A stretch of DNA of 64,000 nucleotides, taken from assembly GCF_000702625.1 (NCBI RefSeq), contig NZ_JNIS01000001.1:1777001-1841000 (forward strand). Reading direction: 5' to 3'. Shown one piece after another: positions 38,049 through 47,029 of the stretch (position 1 is its first letter; every line of letters starts with the position of its first letter). Made by a program: the position numbers and the translations under genes. The notes beneath the pieces are model-generated. The model searched no databases. It was not told where the DNA came from and worked only from the letters and a program-made list of their open reading frames with translations. The stretch comes from Exiguobacterium oxidotolerans JCM 12280 (lineage in GTDB: Bacteria > Bacillota > Bacilli > Exiguobacteriales > Exiguobacteriaceae).

Positions 38049-38906
38049 ATGGATTGGCAGTTAGTACTTCAATATGCCTGGGTCGTCGTCGTTTTAATCG
38101 CACTCGAAGGACTACTTTCGGCAGATAATGCACTCGTCCTCGCCGTCATGGTAAAACACTTACCAGGCGAACAACAGAAAAAGGCTTTATTTTATGGATT
38201 GGCAGGAGCGTTCGTCCTCCGCTTCGCGGCATTGTTCGCGATTTCGTTCCTCGTTGATATTTGGCAGATTCAAGCACTTGGTGCGGCATACCTGCTCATC
38301 ATGGGGCTACGGCATATTTATAAAACGGTCAAGGCGCGACGGCTCGGTGAAAACCATGGGGCAGACAGTGAGCTCGATCAAGAACCGGAATCGGATGAAC
38401 CCGTCTCAAAAGCGGAGTTTTGGAAAACAGTCGTTAAAATCGAATTCGCTGATCTTGCATTCGCCGTCGATTCGATTCTCGCAGCGGTCGCCCTCGCCGT
38501 CGCATTACCTGACTGGGGGACAAATGAAATTGGTGGATTGAATGCTGGACATTTCGTCGTCATCCTGACAGGTGGTTTGATGGGGGTCGTCTTGATGCGT
38601 TTTGCAGCGCGTGTCTTCGTCAGACTACTCGCAGAACGTCCTGGACTTGAAACAGCGGCATTCGCAATCGTCGCTTGGGTCGGAGTCAAGCTCGCCGTTC
38701 TTGCCCTTGAGCACCCGAAATATCATGCATCAATCGAAGGAACAATCTTCGAAGCGATGAAGTTGCCGGAAGGCTTTGCTCACAGTACGCCATGGCAAGC
38801 GTTCTTCTGGACGGTCATGGTTGGTCTCGCAGTTTGGGGTTGGTTCTCTTCACCGAAAACAAAACCGAATCCAGATGCTGAGAAAAAAGTGGATCAACAT
38901 CTTTAA
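38049..38906 (+). CDS. TerC-family integral membrane protein (copy 1)
   Basis: The protein has 285 residues and about seven helices. LEGLLSADNALVLAVMVKHLP near 21 and KIEFADLAFAVDSILAAVALA near 130 carry the acidic metal-binding motifs (SADN, DLAFAVDS) of TerC. Bacillus homologues export manganese and help metallate exported enzymes. A charged cytoplasmic loop (about 95-120) separates the halves. The C-terminal tail is hydrophilic. A paralogue follows 150 bp downstream behind its own terminator. AGGAAGG precedes ATG 38049. Confidence 0.9.
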   Translation: MDWQLVLQYAWVVVVLIALEGLLSADNALVLAVMVKHLPGEQQKKALFYGLAGAFVLRFAALFAISFLVDIWQIQALGAAYLLIMGLRHIYKTVKARRLGENHGADSELDQEPESDEPVSKAEFWKTVVKIEFADLAFAVDSILAAVALAVALPDWGTNEIGGLNAGHFVVILTGGLMGVVLMRFAARVFVRLLAERPGLETAAFAIVAWVGVKLAVLALEHPKYHASIEGTIFEAMKLPEGFAHSTPWQAFFWTVMVGLAVWGWFSSPKTKPNPDAEKKVDQHL

Positions 38907-38909
38907 GCG

Positions 38910-38938
38910 AAAGGCTCTCCAACTGGAGGGCCTTTTTT
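38910..38938 (+). terminator. Terminator of terC copy 1
   Basis: AAGGCTCTCC-AACT-GGAGGGCCTT is followed by T. Confidence 0.85.
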
Positions 38939-39055
38939 AGTGTGAACTCCGAAAAAAGGGGGAAGATAGAAACACAGGATTCAAGTCTTCCGTCTTTTTC
39001 TTTTCTGAATGTGGCATTATAATGAACCTAGTGAACAAAAAGGGGATTCGTTTTT

Positions 39056-39811
39056 ATGGATATTGGATTAATTACGCAGTATGCGACGGTCGGGCTCGTC
39101 CTGATCATCTTACAAGGATTGCTGTCGGCTGATAATGCGATGGTCATGGCGGTACTCGTTCGTCCTTTACCGGATGATCAACGAAAAAAAGCGTTGTTTT
39201 ACGGACTAATCGGGGCACTCGTCCTTCGTTTCATCGCGATTTTCTTTGCATCGTACTTAGCGACTGTTTGGGAGTTACAGGCACTTGGTGCAGCGTATCT
39301 CTTTTATGTCGCCTTTAAAGGAATTGTCGAAGCACGATCAAACAAACATCAAATACCGGATGCGATGACATCCAAAAAAGAATCGCCGAATTTTTGGTGG
39401 ACGGTTGTCAAGGTCGAACTATCTGATTTAGCGTTTGCCGTCGATTCGACACTCGCGGCCGTTGCCATGGCGACGACATTACCGATGGTCGGCGGGATGA
39501 TTGGTGGACTGAATACGGGACAATTTTGGGTCGTCTTCTTCAGTGGGATCATCGGACTTGTCATCATGCGATACTTCGCAAGCTGGTTTGTTGTTTTACT
39601 TCAAAAACGACCAGGGATTGAAGAAGCAGCGTTTTGGCTCGTCGCTTGGGTCGGAGTTAAGCTCGTCATCATGACGCTTGCACACCCAACCATTCATGTC
39701 TTACCGCACGAGTTTCCGGAAAGCACGCTCTGGCAGACGATTTTCTGGGTCGTTCTCGGACTGATTCTTGTCATCGGCTGGTTCAGAAGTGGTGTCAAAG
39801 AAGAAAAATAA
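39056..39811 (+). CDS. TerC-family integral membrane protein (copy 2)
   Basis: The protein has 251 residues with the same organisation as copy 1: LQGLLSADNAMVMAVLVRPLP near 19 and KVELSDLAFAVDSTLAAVAMA near 117. The acidic motifs are intact, so it should be a functional metal exporter. The shorter loop and absent tail explain its smaller size. The close tandem position points to duplication, but sequence divergence shows it is not recent. AAAAAGGGG precedes ATG 39056. A terminator overlaps the next leader. Confidence 0.9.
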   Translation: MDIGLITQYATVGLVLIILQGLLSADNAMVMAVLVRPLPDDQRKKALFYGLIGALVLRFIAIFFASYLATVWELQALGAAYLFYVAFKGIVEARSNKHQIPDAMTSKKESPNFWWTVVKVELSDLAFAVDSTLAAVAMATTLPMVGGMIGGLNTGQFWVVFFSGIIGLVIMRYFASWFVVLLQKRPGIEEAAFWLVAWVGVKLVIMTLAHPTIHVLPHEFPESTLWQTIFWVVLGLILVIGWFRSGVKEEK

Positions 39812-39821
39812 TACAAAAATT

Positions 39822-39851
39822 GGACAGGGTCACAACTCCTCTGTCCTTTTT
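39822..39851 (+). terminator. Terminator of terC copy 2
   Basis: GGACAG pairs with CTGTCC, followed by five T. Confidence 0.65.
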
Positions 39852-39869
39852 GATTTTGGGGGAGATTTC

Positions 39870-41003
39870 ATGCAAAACGGTAACTTTATTCGGATGCTGA
39901 CACGGATGCAGAACGTACCACGTTGGGATGAGTATGCTCCGCGTTTTCAAGACAATGCTGCGAGCCATAGTTTTCGCGTCGCTCTATTTAGTTTAATGGC
40001 GAGCTATATCGAACAAGAGCAGCAACCGGTTGAAATCGATCGCCTGCGCTTATTAGGGAAAGCACTGTTTCACGATATGAACGAAGTGATCACCGGTCCA
40101 ATCAAACACCGGACGAAAAAAGAGCCGACACTTCATGATCACATTCAGGCAATGGAGCAACAGGCGAGTGAGAAGCTCGTCGCTTTACTGTCGAAATCGC
40201 TTCAAACAGAATTTACAGACTATCTCGTCCATGCCGAAGATGACACGATTGAAGGGCAAATCGTTAAAGCGATTGATACGTTCGACGCGATGTTGTTCGC
40301 AAGACGGGAAGCACGGATGACGGCGTCACCGTTCTTTGAAGCAAAAACGCTTGAACTGAAAAACTATTTACTCGCACACCCGTTACATTCCATCCGTCGT
40401 TTGACGACATCCGTCTTTGCCGAAGACGAGATGGCACATTTCATTGACAATGCCTTGATGATGGATACGATCCGACGCTGGAAAGGCCGCTTCAATACGA
40501 TTGATGACAATGACGCGACACATGCGTTTCGGGCGGCTTCACTCGGTCTGTTTAACGGTTTGATCGAGTCGAAAAAGTACGGGGTTACGATCGATACGGC
40601 TGAAGTCGTGTCGCGTTTGCTCTGTCACGATTTAGTCGAAGGGACGACAGGGGATGTCCTCGGGCCGGTCAAACATGCGACACCAATCACGGCAGCTGCC
40701 TTTGAGGCTTACGAACGGGCAGAAGGGGAGACGTTGATTGGATTATTACCTGACGTGATGCGAACGGAATTCCATCGTTTTCTCGTCGAAGCGAAAGATG
40801 ATACGTATGAAGGACAGATGGTAGACGTCGTCGATAAGCTCGATGCGTTGATTAAAATGAACATGGAGCGCAAATTGAACGGAGTGGAGTATGAGACAGG
40901 CTACCGGGCGCAACTGAAGAAAGTCCAGACGGCGTACGAAAATCCATCTGTCGTCTTTTTCCTCGCCTACGTCTTGCACGACTTGGATTATGTAACGACT
41001 TAA
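39870..41003 (+). CDS. Tandem HD-domain protein, YfbR-like 5'-deoxynucleotidase duplication
   Basis: The protein has 377 residues and is an internal duplication of a YfbR-type HD domain. Repeat 1 (about 6-150) has PRWDEY, SHSFRV, FHDMNEVITG, PIKHR and IDTFDAM. Repeat 2 (about 189-337) has RRWKGRF, THAFRAAS, CHDLVEGTTGDVLGPVKH and VDKLDAL. Each keeps the His, His-Asp and distal Asp expected to bind one divalent metal, so both may be active. Repeat 1 lacks the D-x-x in TGDxxxPVK. YfbR removes 5'-phosphate from deoxynucleoside monophosphates; that activity is inferred here. GGGGGAG precedes ATG 39870; the frame runs upstream into terC without an SD. The Bcr-type pump starts 12 bp downstream. Confidence 0.85.
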   Translation: MQNGNFIRMLTRMQNVPRWDEYAPRFQDNAASHSFRVALFSLMASYIEQEQQPVEIDRLRLLGKALFHDMNEVITGPIKHRTKKEPTLHDHIQAMEQQASEKLVALLSKSLQTEFTDYLVHAEDDTIEGQIVKAIDTFDAMLFARREARMTASPFFEAKTLELKNYLLAHPLHSIRRLTTSVFAEDEMAHFIDNALMMDTIRRWKGRFNTIDDNDATHAFRAASLGLFNGLIESKKYGVTIDTAEVVSRLLCHDLVEGTTGDVLGPVKHATPITAAAFEAYERAEGETLIGLLPDVMRTEFHRFLVEAKDDTYEGQMVDVVDKLDALIKMNMERKLNGVEYETGYRAQLKKVQTAYENPSVVFFLAYVLHDLDYVTT

Positions 41004-41015
41004 GGAGGAAATCGG

Positions 41016-42215
41016 ATGGCAGATGTTTCACTCGTAAAAACGAAACGGCTTACCTTGATTTTGATTTTAGGATCGCTGGCGTCTCTCGGTCCACTTTCGA
41101 TTGACATGTATTTACCGGCTTTCCCTGATATGTCCCGATCGTTCGGGACGAGCGCGTCGATGATTCAATTGAGTTTGACGGCATGTATGCTTGGCATGGC
41201 ACTCGGTCAATTGATTGTCGGACCGCTTAGCGATGTCCGTGGACGCAAACGTCCATTGATGCTCGCACTTGTCGCGTATCTCCTCGCTTCGCTGGCGTGC
41301 GCGTTTGCTCCGACGATCGAGGTGTTGATTGCACTTCGTTTTGTGCAAGGAGCGGCTGGTGCTTCCGGCATCGTCATCTCGCGTGCGATCGTCCGTGATT
41401 TGTTTGAAGGACCGGAACTAACAAAGTTCTTTGCTGCTTTATCTCTCGTCAACGGGACGGCTCCGATTTTAGCACCAGTCATCGGTGGACAAATTTTACG
41501 GTTCGGTGATTGGCATGTGGTGTTTTATTTACTGGCTATCTTAAGTACGATCATGCTGCTTGCCGTTGCTTTCCGGCTACCGGAAACACTGCCGGTGCAT
41601 CACCGGGTCGAAGGAAACCTCGCGACGACGGTTCGGACGTTCGGTCGTTTATTAACAGACCGTGTGTTCATCGGTTACGCCTTTGCCCAAGCGTTCGTCA
41701 TGGGGGCGATGTTCGCCTATATCTCCGGTTCGCCGTTCGTTTTACAAAACATTTACGGTGCGAGTCCGCAACAGTTTAGTTTCCTGTTCGGTCTGAACGG
41801 GATTGGAATCATCATCGCGGCTCAAATCGCCGGACGACTCGCCGGTCGCGTCGATAGTGAAAAATTGATGCGGATTGCCTTAATGATTGTTGCGACGGCA
41901 AGCATCTTGTTGTTCCTCGGCCTGACCGTATCCGATGCTTTAATTTTTGTCATGATTCCATTATTCTTTGTCGTCTCGAGCGTCGGTCTGATTTCGACGC
42001 TTGGTTTTACACTTGCGATGCAAAACTACGGGAAGACGGCAGGGAGTGCATCTGCTTTGCTCGGTCTCTTGCCGATGCTCGTCGGCTCGCTCGTTTCACC
42101 ACTCGTCGGAATCATGGGCGAGGACTCGGCTTTACCGATGGGGTTGATCATTATGACACTCGATTGTGCAGCACTCGTCATCTATTATGTTTTGATTGTT
42201 AAACGGAAAAAGTAA
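41016..42215 (+). CDS. Bcr/CflA-family MFS drug exporter
   Basis: The protein has 399 residues and 12 helices. LGSLASLGPLSIDMYLPAFPDMSRSF in TM1 and GQLIVGPLSDVRGRKRPL in the loop between TM2 and TM3 (motif A) are characteristic of Bcr/CflA. Motif C is in ALSLVNGTAPILAPVIGGQIL. It should export drugs such as bicyclomycin or sulfonamides, or perhaps cysteine, by proton antiport. AAGGAGG precedes ATG 41016, 12 bp after the tandem-HD gene, so they are probably co-transcribed. A terminator follows. Confidence 0.9.
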   Translation: MADVSLVKTKRLTLILILGSLASLGPLSIDMYLPAFPDMSRSFGTSASMIQLSLTACMLGMALGQLIVGPLSDVRGRKRPLMLALVAYLLASLACAFAPTIEVLIALRFVQGAAGASGIVISRAIVRDLFEGPELTKFFAALSLVNGTAPILAPVIGGQILRFGDWHVVFYLLAILSTIMLLAVAFRLPETLPVHHRVEGNLATTVRTFGRLLTDRVFIGYAFAQAFVMGAMFAYISGSPFVLQNIYGASPQQFSFLFGLNGIGIIIAAQIAGRLAGRVDSEKLMRIALMIVATASILLFLGLTVSDALIFVMIPLFFVVSSVGLISTLGFTLAMQNYGKTAGSASALLGLLPMLVGSLVSPLVGIMGEDSALPMGLIIMTLDCAALVIYYVLIVKRKK

Positions 42216-42221
42216 ACGGAT

Positions 42222-42255
42222 TAAAACCGAGGAGCATTGCTCTTCGGTTTTTTTG
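42222..42255 (+). terminator. Terminator of the HD-Bcr operon
   Basis: AAAACCGAGGAGC pairs with GCTCTTCGGTTTT and a T-run follows. Confidence 0.85.
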
Positions 42256-42293
42256 TTTATTTGCGTGATAAATGGAAAAAGGAAATTGGTTTT

Positions 42294-42319
42294 TGAAACC
42301 ATTTCCAAAAACTAGCGTA
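42294..42319 (+). promoter_or_regulatory. Sigma-W promoter of the yuaF-floT operon
   Basis: TGAAAC (42294-42299), 16 nt, then CGTA (42316-42319) is an exact match to the Bacillus sigma-W consensus. It lies 40 bp before the first gene of an operon that ends in yuaF-like and flotillin genes; the homologous Bacillus operon is sigma-W dependent. Confidence 0.8.
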
Positions 42320-42358
42320 CATAAAACTGAACGGATTAAACAGGAAAGGAGCACGAAG

Positions 42359-42598
42359 ATGAGAAAACGACGTCAACCTGTCGCGGCCACGCCAAGTCAA
42401 GGAGCACTCGAAAGTTTGCTAGCGCGTCATTACGCGGCACAGAAAAAGTATGCACGACGTTTGCAAGAAGACACCAGTCCGCGTGAGCGTGAGCTGGCAC
42501 ACCTGCTGTATGAAGAAAATCGGCATGAATACAAACGGATTTATCATCAGCTGTATGGCTCGAGTGCTTTTATCGAGGTGACAGAAGATGGACGTTAG
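42359..42598 (+). CDS. Small basic protein at the head of the flotillin operon
   Basis: The protein has 79 residues, strongly charged and helical: ALESLLARHYAAQKKYARRLQ and REREL AHLLYEENRHEYKRIYHQL. There is no membrane segment. No family is recognised. GGAAAGGAG precedes ATG 42359, just downstream of the sigma-W promoter. Its 3' end overlaps the yuaF-like start by 11 bp, so they are translationally coupled. It may act with YuaF and flotillin under envelope stress; this is inference from context only. Confidence 0.75.
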   Translation: MRKRRQPVAATPSQGALESLLARHYAAQKKYARRLQEDTSPRERELAHLLYEENRHEYKRIYHQLYGSSAFIEVTEDGR

Positions 42599-43109
42599 TA
42601 CGTTGTATCTCTATGCACTGGCAGCAGCAGGATGTGGCGTTTTGTTATCGGTCGTGTTCTCGGACCTGGTTCCGGGCGTCGATCAAATTTTTCATCCGAC
42701 GTTGATTTTATCATTCGTCATTTTAACATCTGCTTTCGGATTCGGACTCGAGCATTTAACAGCCATGAGCTCATTGATGATCTTATTGCTCAGTGGATTC
42801 ATTAGTCTTATTTTGACGACCTTAGTGCACTTGTTCATTTTTGTACCGCTTGCCGAAGCCGAGCAGTCGCTAGGTTTTTCCGAGCAGATGCTAGAAGGTA
42901 GAAGTGCAACGGTCGTTTTATCAATCCCGAGTGACGGATATGGAGAAATTTTAGTCGATGACGTCTCCGGACGGATTTCAAAATCAGCCGTTTTATTTGA
43001 AGGACCACCACTCGACCAAGGAACGAAAGTCATCATCATTGAAATCAAACAAGGGGTGGCGCACGTCATGACCTACCCGAACCAATGGAAAGAGGAGATG
43101 TTTACGTGA
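42588..43109 (+). CDS. yuaF: YuaF-like NfeD-family membrane protein
   Basis: The protein has 173 residues. Three or four N-terminal helices (residues 5-25, 35-55, 60-90) are followed by an OB-fold domain of NfeD type (about 98-170; GRSATVVLSIPSDGYGEILV). In Bacillus YuaF is the partner of flotillin YuaG in functional membrane microdomains. The same gene order is seen here: the stop overlaps the GTG start of the flotillin gene. Annotation rests on topology, OB-fold pattern and gene order. Confidence 0.8.
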   Translation: MDVSTLYLYALAAAGCGVLLSVVFSDLVPGVDQIFHPTLILSFVILTSAFGFGLEHLTAMSSLMILLLSGFISLILTTLVHLFIFVPLAEAEQSLGFSEQMLEGRSATVVLSIPSDGYGEILVDDVSGRISKSAVLFEGPPLDQGTKVIIIEIKQGVAHVMTYPNQWKEEMFT

Positions 43110-44632
43110 ATCCAGTTATTATTGTGGCGATTATCGCCGGCGCGCTCATTTTAGCGCTTGTTGCTCTATTTATCACGAAGTATCGGACAGTGGGACCAGA
43201 AGAAGCGTTAATCGTGTCGGGGAGTTATCTCGGAAATAGTCCAAGTGTCAATACCGACGAATCCGGTAACCGCGTTAAAATCATTCGTGGTGGCGGAGCA
43301 TTCATCCTGCCTGTCTTTCAACAGGCGACACCGCTCAGTTTACTGTCGAGCAAGCTCGAAGTAACAACGCCGGAAGTTTATACGGAGCAAGGTGTTCCGG
43401 TCATGGCGGACGGAACGGCAATCATTAAAATTGGCAGCTCGATTTCGGAAATCGCGACGGCAGCCGAGCAATTCCTCGGGAAATCAAAGGAAGACCGTGA
43501 AAGTGAGGCGCGGGAAGTCCTCGAAGGTCACTTGCGGTCGATTCTTGGATCGATGACGGTCGAAGAAATCTATAAGAACCGCGATAAATTTTCGCAAGAA
43601 GTGCAACGTGTCGCGTCACAAGATCTCGCGAAAATGGGACTGATCATCGTCTCGTTCACGATTAAAGATGTCCGCGATAAAAACGGTTATCTCGAATCAC
43701 TCGGGAAACCACGCATCGCGCAAGTACGCCGTGACGCTGATATCGCGACGGCGGATGCTGAAAAAGAAACGCGGATCAAGCGGGCGGAAGCTTCAAAAGA
43801 TGCGAAAAAAGCAGAGCTCGAGCGCGCGACTGAAATCGCGGAAGCGGAAAAAGAAAACCAGCTGAAGATGGCAGACTATCGTCGCGAACAAGACATCGCG
43901 AAGGCGAAAGCCGACCAAGCGTACGATCTTGAAAATGCACGCGCGCAACAAGAAGTCACAGAGCAGCAAATGCAAATCAAAATCATCGAGCGGCAAAAAC
44001 AAATCGAACTCGAAGAACGTGAAATTCTCCGCCGCGAGAAACAGTACGACGCAGAAGTTAAAAAACGTGCCGATGCCGATCGGTACTCGATCGAACAGGC
44101 AGCACAAGCGGACCGGGCGAAACAATATGCAGAAGCCGATGCGACGAAATACCGGATTGAAGCGTCAGCGAAAGCCGATGCAGAACGGATTCGCCTTGAT
44201 GGTCTAGCGAAAGCCGACGCCGAGCGGGCACAAGGGGAAACAGAAGCGGACATCATCCGCCTGAAAGGTCTTGCGGAAGCAGAAGCAAAAGAGAAGATCG
44301 CCCAAGCGTTCGAACAATTCGGACAAGCGGCGATTCTCGACATGGTCATTCGCATGATGCCGGAATATGCGAAAGAAATCGCAGCACCACTCGGTAACAT
44401 CGATAAGATCACCGTCGTCGATACAGGCAGCGGAGAAGGTGGCGGTGCGAACCGTGTGACGGGTTACGCGACGGACTTGATGGCGTCACTTCAAGAGACG
44501 TTGAAGGCTTCTTCCGGAATCGATGTCAAAGAATTGATTGAGAACTTTTCTGGAAAAGGGACAGCCAAACCGTTGACGGTCAACTTGAATCAAGGGGAAC
44601 CGGTGACGGCAGGAACAAAAACAGAAGGATAA
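43106..44632 (+). CDS. floT: Flotillin (FloT/YuaG)
   Basis: The protein has 508 residues. An N-terminal membrane hairpin or anchor (VIIVAIIAGALILALVALFI) is followed by the SPFH/PHB domain (about 25-200; ITKYRTVGPEEALIVSGSYLG). A long coiled coil rich in Ala, Glu, Lys and Arg spans about 210-400, and a C-terminal region follows. Flotillins scaffold lipid-raft-like membrane domains and affect fluidity. GTG 43106 is chosen as start: GAGGAG lies 8 nt upstream and it overlaps the YuaF stop (GTGA). A hairpin and repeat element B follow. Confidence 0.95.
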   Translation: MNPVIIVAIIAGALILALVALFITKYRTVGPEEALIVSGSYLGNSPSVNTDESGNRVKIIRGGGAFILPVFQQATPLSLLSSKLEVTTPEVYTEQGVPVMADGTAIIKIGSSISEIATAAEQFLGKSKEDRESEAREVLEGHLRSILGSMTVEEIYKNRDKFSQEVQRVASQDLAKMGLIIVSFTIKDVRDKNGYLESLGKPRIAQVRRDADIATADAEKETRIKRAEASKDAKKAELERATEIAEAEKENQLKMADYRREQDIAKAKADQAYDLENARAQQEVTEQQMQIKIIERQKQIELEEREILRREKQYDAEVKKRADADRYSIEQAAQADRAKQYAEADATKYRIEASAKADAERIRLDGLAKADAERAQGETEADIIRLKGLAEAEAKEKIAQAFEQFGQAAILDMVIRMMPEYAKEIAAPLGNIDKITVVDTGSGEGGGANRVTGYATDLMASLQETLKASSGIDVKELIENFSGKGTAKPLTVNLNQGEPVTAGTKTEG

Positions 44633-44655
44633 GAAGATTGATTGGCTATTCGAAA

Positions 44656-44693
44656 AAAAGCGACTCGTGCACTTCAGGTGTGCGAGTCGCTTC
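44656..44693 (+). terminator. Hairpin after floT, left flank of repeat element B
   Basis: AAGCGACTCG pairs with CGAGTCGCTT. There is no T-run. A hairpin with the same GACTCG/CGAGTC core lies at 45131-45170 on the other side of the element. Confidence 0.6.
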
Positions 44694-44743
44694 AGCATAT
44701 AGATAACGTAGTAGGGGGATAAAACCTTCTTCCATCTAAAGAC

Positions 44744-45128
44744 TGTAGACAACGTGCTATCGGGAGATCAATCGTCTTTATTCGTTGCTTTCCTCGGGCG
44801 AGGCGCAAGCCGTTGCTCCTTGGTCCTAACGGACAACGAGCAGGGTCTTGCCTGCCTCTGAAAGTGCGTTAAAAACGCACTTTTCCCGCAGGAGTCAACG
44901 AAACGTGACGCTTTTTATGCAACACTATGACGGAAAGCCAGTTATGCAGACGGTTTAGGACGCAATCCGTCTCGAATCGCTTTTAAAGCGAAAAGCAACC
45001 GGTCGCGACCCTGCAGCTTCGCTGTAGCGGCGCGACCGATTGCCGCTTTGAAGACGAGGCGAGACAGGGAAGCGCGACACAACAGCAGACCGAAGAAAAC
45101 CTTCACTTTTCATAAGCGGTTGTCTACA
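44744..45128 (+). repeat. Dispersed intergenic repeat, copy B (full length)
   Basis: 385 bp with the best-preserved terminal inverted repeats: TGTAGACAAC at the left and GTTGTCTACA at the right (10 of 10). Internal blocks match copy C throughout, including the hairpin AAAGTGCGTTAAAAACGCACTTT region at about 44862 and the palindromic CTGCAGCTTCGCTGTAGCGG. It lies between convergent floT and degV-family genes. No protein is encoded. Confidence 0.92.
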
Positions 45129-45130
45129 AC

Positions 45131-45170
45131 ATAAAGACTCGCTCACTCATTCGAGTAGGCGAGTCTTTAT
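45131..45170. terminator. Hairpin flanking element B, right side
   Basis: ACATAAAGACTCGC pairs with GCGAGTCTTTATGT. It lies 27 bp after the stop of the minus-strand DegV gene and may end its transcript. Confidence 0.6.
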
Positions 45171-45196
45171 GTTGTAAAAGAAAAAATGAATGCAAC

Positions 45197-46045
45197 TTAA
45201 GCTGGTAAATCATACGCAATGACGATGAGACCCGGTCCAGTATGGGAACCGATGGCAGCACCAGCGAAGGTAATGAGAATCTCACTCGGATGAAACTGGG
45301 CTTCAATCAATTGTTTGAGCATCTCGGCCCGTTCAATCGAGTCACCGTGACCGATGATGATGCGGTGTCCGTCAATCATCGGACGCGCTTCTTCCATCCA
45401 TTCGACAATCCGGTTCATGACTTTTTTCTGACCACGGATCTTTTCTTTCGGAATCAACTTACCGTCTTCAACCGTCAAGAGCGGAAGAATCGACAATAAT
45501 CCACCGATGAAGGCACTCGCACGGGATACACGACCACCACGCATCAGGTACTCGAGTGATTCGACCGTGAACAAGTGACGGATCGAATTCACTTTTTGTT
45601 CCGCATAGGTCTTTGTTTCTTCAAACGTATGTGTTTTTGCGAAGTCCGCGACGTCGAGGACGAAGAGTCCTTGACCGGTCGATGCTGTTTTCGTATCAAT
45701 GACGGCGTACGGAACATCGGGATATTGTTCGGCGAGTTCTTCTGCGAGCATCGTTGCCGTTTGATAGGTGCCGGATAAATCACTTGAAAAGGCGAGATAG
45801 AGGAACGGTTCTCCTTGTTCGAAGTGCGCTTTGAAGACTTCCACGATTCGCGTGACCTCGACTTGGAAAGTTTTTGGCGCAGCACCGTCACGCATTTTAG
45901 CATAGAGCTCTTCCGGCGAAATCGTTTCGCCGTCAAAATACGTGTCGTCTCCAATCAATACACCGAACGGCATGATTGTGATGTCATGGGCATCTAATAA
46001 TTCTTGCGGTGCATCGGCACCACTATCGGTAATAAATCGTACCAT
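45197..46045 (-). CDS. DegV-family fatty acid-binding protein
   Basis: The protein has 282 residues. FITDSGADAPQEL at the N-terminus, FQVEVTRIVEVFKAHFEQ with a Thr-containing site, and LYLAFSSDLSGTYQTATMLAEEL near 82 are family signatures. DegV/FakB proteins bind a fatty acid and present it to the FakA kinase for phosphorylation. FakA is not in this window. AAAGGAGAG precedes ATG 46045. It ends near repeat element B and reads away from lipL. Confidence 0.9.
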   Translation of the reverse strand: MVRFITDSGADAPQELLDAHDITIMPFGVLIGDDTYFDGETISPEELYAKMRDGAAPKTFQVEVTRIVEVFKAHFEQGEPFLYLAFSSDLSGTYQTATMLAEELAEQYPDVPYAVIDTKTASTGQGLFVLDVADFAKTHTFEETKTYAEQKVNSIRHLFTVESLEYLMRGGRVSRASAFIGGLLSILPLLTVEDGKLIPKEKIRGQKKVMNRIVEWMEEARPMIDGHRIIIGHGDSIERAEMLKQLIEAQFHPSEILITFAGAAIGSHTGPGLIVIAYDLPA

Positions 46046-46058
46046 TGTGTTCTCTCCT

Positions 46059-46883
46059 TTACTTACCTAGGGCTTTTTCGTTTCGTTCGAGCATCCGGCC
46101 CAGGTTTACACCGAATCGTTCATTTTCGACTTCATCGAGGACGGACGGGACTAACTGTGTGCCGAGTGCCATCAAAGCACGGTAAGCACGGAGTAAACAG
46201 TCTTCGACCGTAAGCGGAAGTTGAAGTAACTCTTCAAGAGAAGCCATCGTGTCCGGAATGATGACGGGATACGTGAATTTTGTTTCTTCGCCTTGCAGGG
46301 CGGCTTCATAAAAGTCGCGCACGAGCGCTGCGCGTTTGCTCCCGCTTCCGTTGACACATAAATAAATCTGAACGGCGACACCCCCGCGGACACGTCGTTG
46401 CGAAATCCCGGCGAACTTTTTACCGGATATCGAAAGATCGTAAGAGCCGGGGCAATATGAGCCGACGACTTCGCCAGCGACGATTGCGTCGGTTTCGTCT
46501 CTGAACATGTGCTGGACGAGGGCGAGCATTGCTTCGTAGCCGCTGTCGATATCGATGCCGCCCCGTTCTGGTAGGACAAGCGAGATGTTCAAGACACCTG
46601 CGTCAAGAACGACCGCGAGTCCGCCCGAATTTCGGACGACGGGGTGAAAACCATGCGCACGCAAGACGTTGATTCCTTCTGTTAAGTGAGGCAGACGGGC
46701 GTCTTGAATTCCGAGGACGACCGTTTCGTGGTGCACCCAAGAACGAATTGCCGCACCTTCTGTCGCGACGGAGGCGCAAAGTGTGTCGTCCATTGCGAAC
46801 GATTGGGTGGCATGAAATGTCGTTCCGAGTGACGTTTGATCAAAAATACGATATTGTTCTTGTTTTAAGAGTTCGATTCCCAT
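46059..46883 (-). CDS. lipL: Octanoyl-[GcvH]:protein N-octanoyltransferase LipL
   Basis: The protein has 274 residues of the biotin/lipoate ligase-like fold. [13 protein letters not shown] near 24, [21 protein letters not shown] near 82, and the probable catalytic Cys in [24 protein letters not shown] near 147 are as in LipL (YwfL). It moves octanoate from GcvH to the E2 subunits of 2-oxoacid dehydrogenases by amidotransfer. AAGGAACGAG precedes ATG 46883. The gene is divergent from ywfO and is followed 13 bp later by the degV-family gene. Confidence 0.9.
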   Translation of the reverse strand: MGIELLKQEQYRIFDQTSLGTTFHATQSFAMDDTLCASVATEGAAIRSWVHHETVVLGIQDARLPHLTEGINVLRAHGFHPVVRNSGGLAVVLDAGVLNISLVLPERGGIDIDSGYEAMLALVQHMFRDETDAIVAGEVVGSYCPGSYDLSISGKKFAGISQRRVRGGVAVQIYLCVNGSGSKRAALVRDFYEAALQGEETKFTYPVIIPDTMASLEELLQLPLTVEDCLLRAYRALMALGTQLVPSVLDEVENERFGVNLGRMLERNEKALGK

Positions 46884-47029
46884 TGGCTCGTTCCTTTTTT
46901 TGTAGATTTGCGACATCATTATAGCACAGCCGGTGTAAACTTTATGTAATAAGCGGATGGTCTGACAGGAACAGACTGCCCCTAAATTGAAAACAACGAA
47001 GAGAACGACCAGACAAAGGGGAGAATGAC

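Noticed and set aside
43876-44412. 178-codon Ser/Ala/Cys-rich open frame antisense to floT
   Set aside because: A shadow of the repetitive coiled-coil codons of flotillin; composition is not protein-like.
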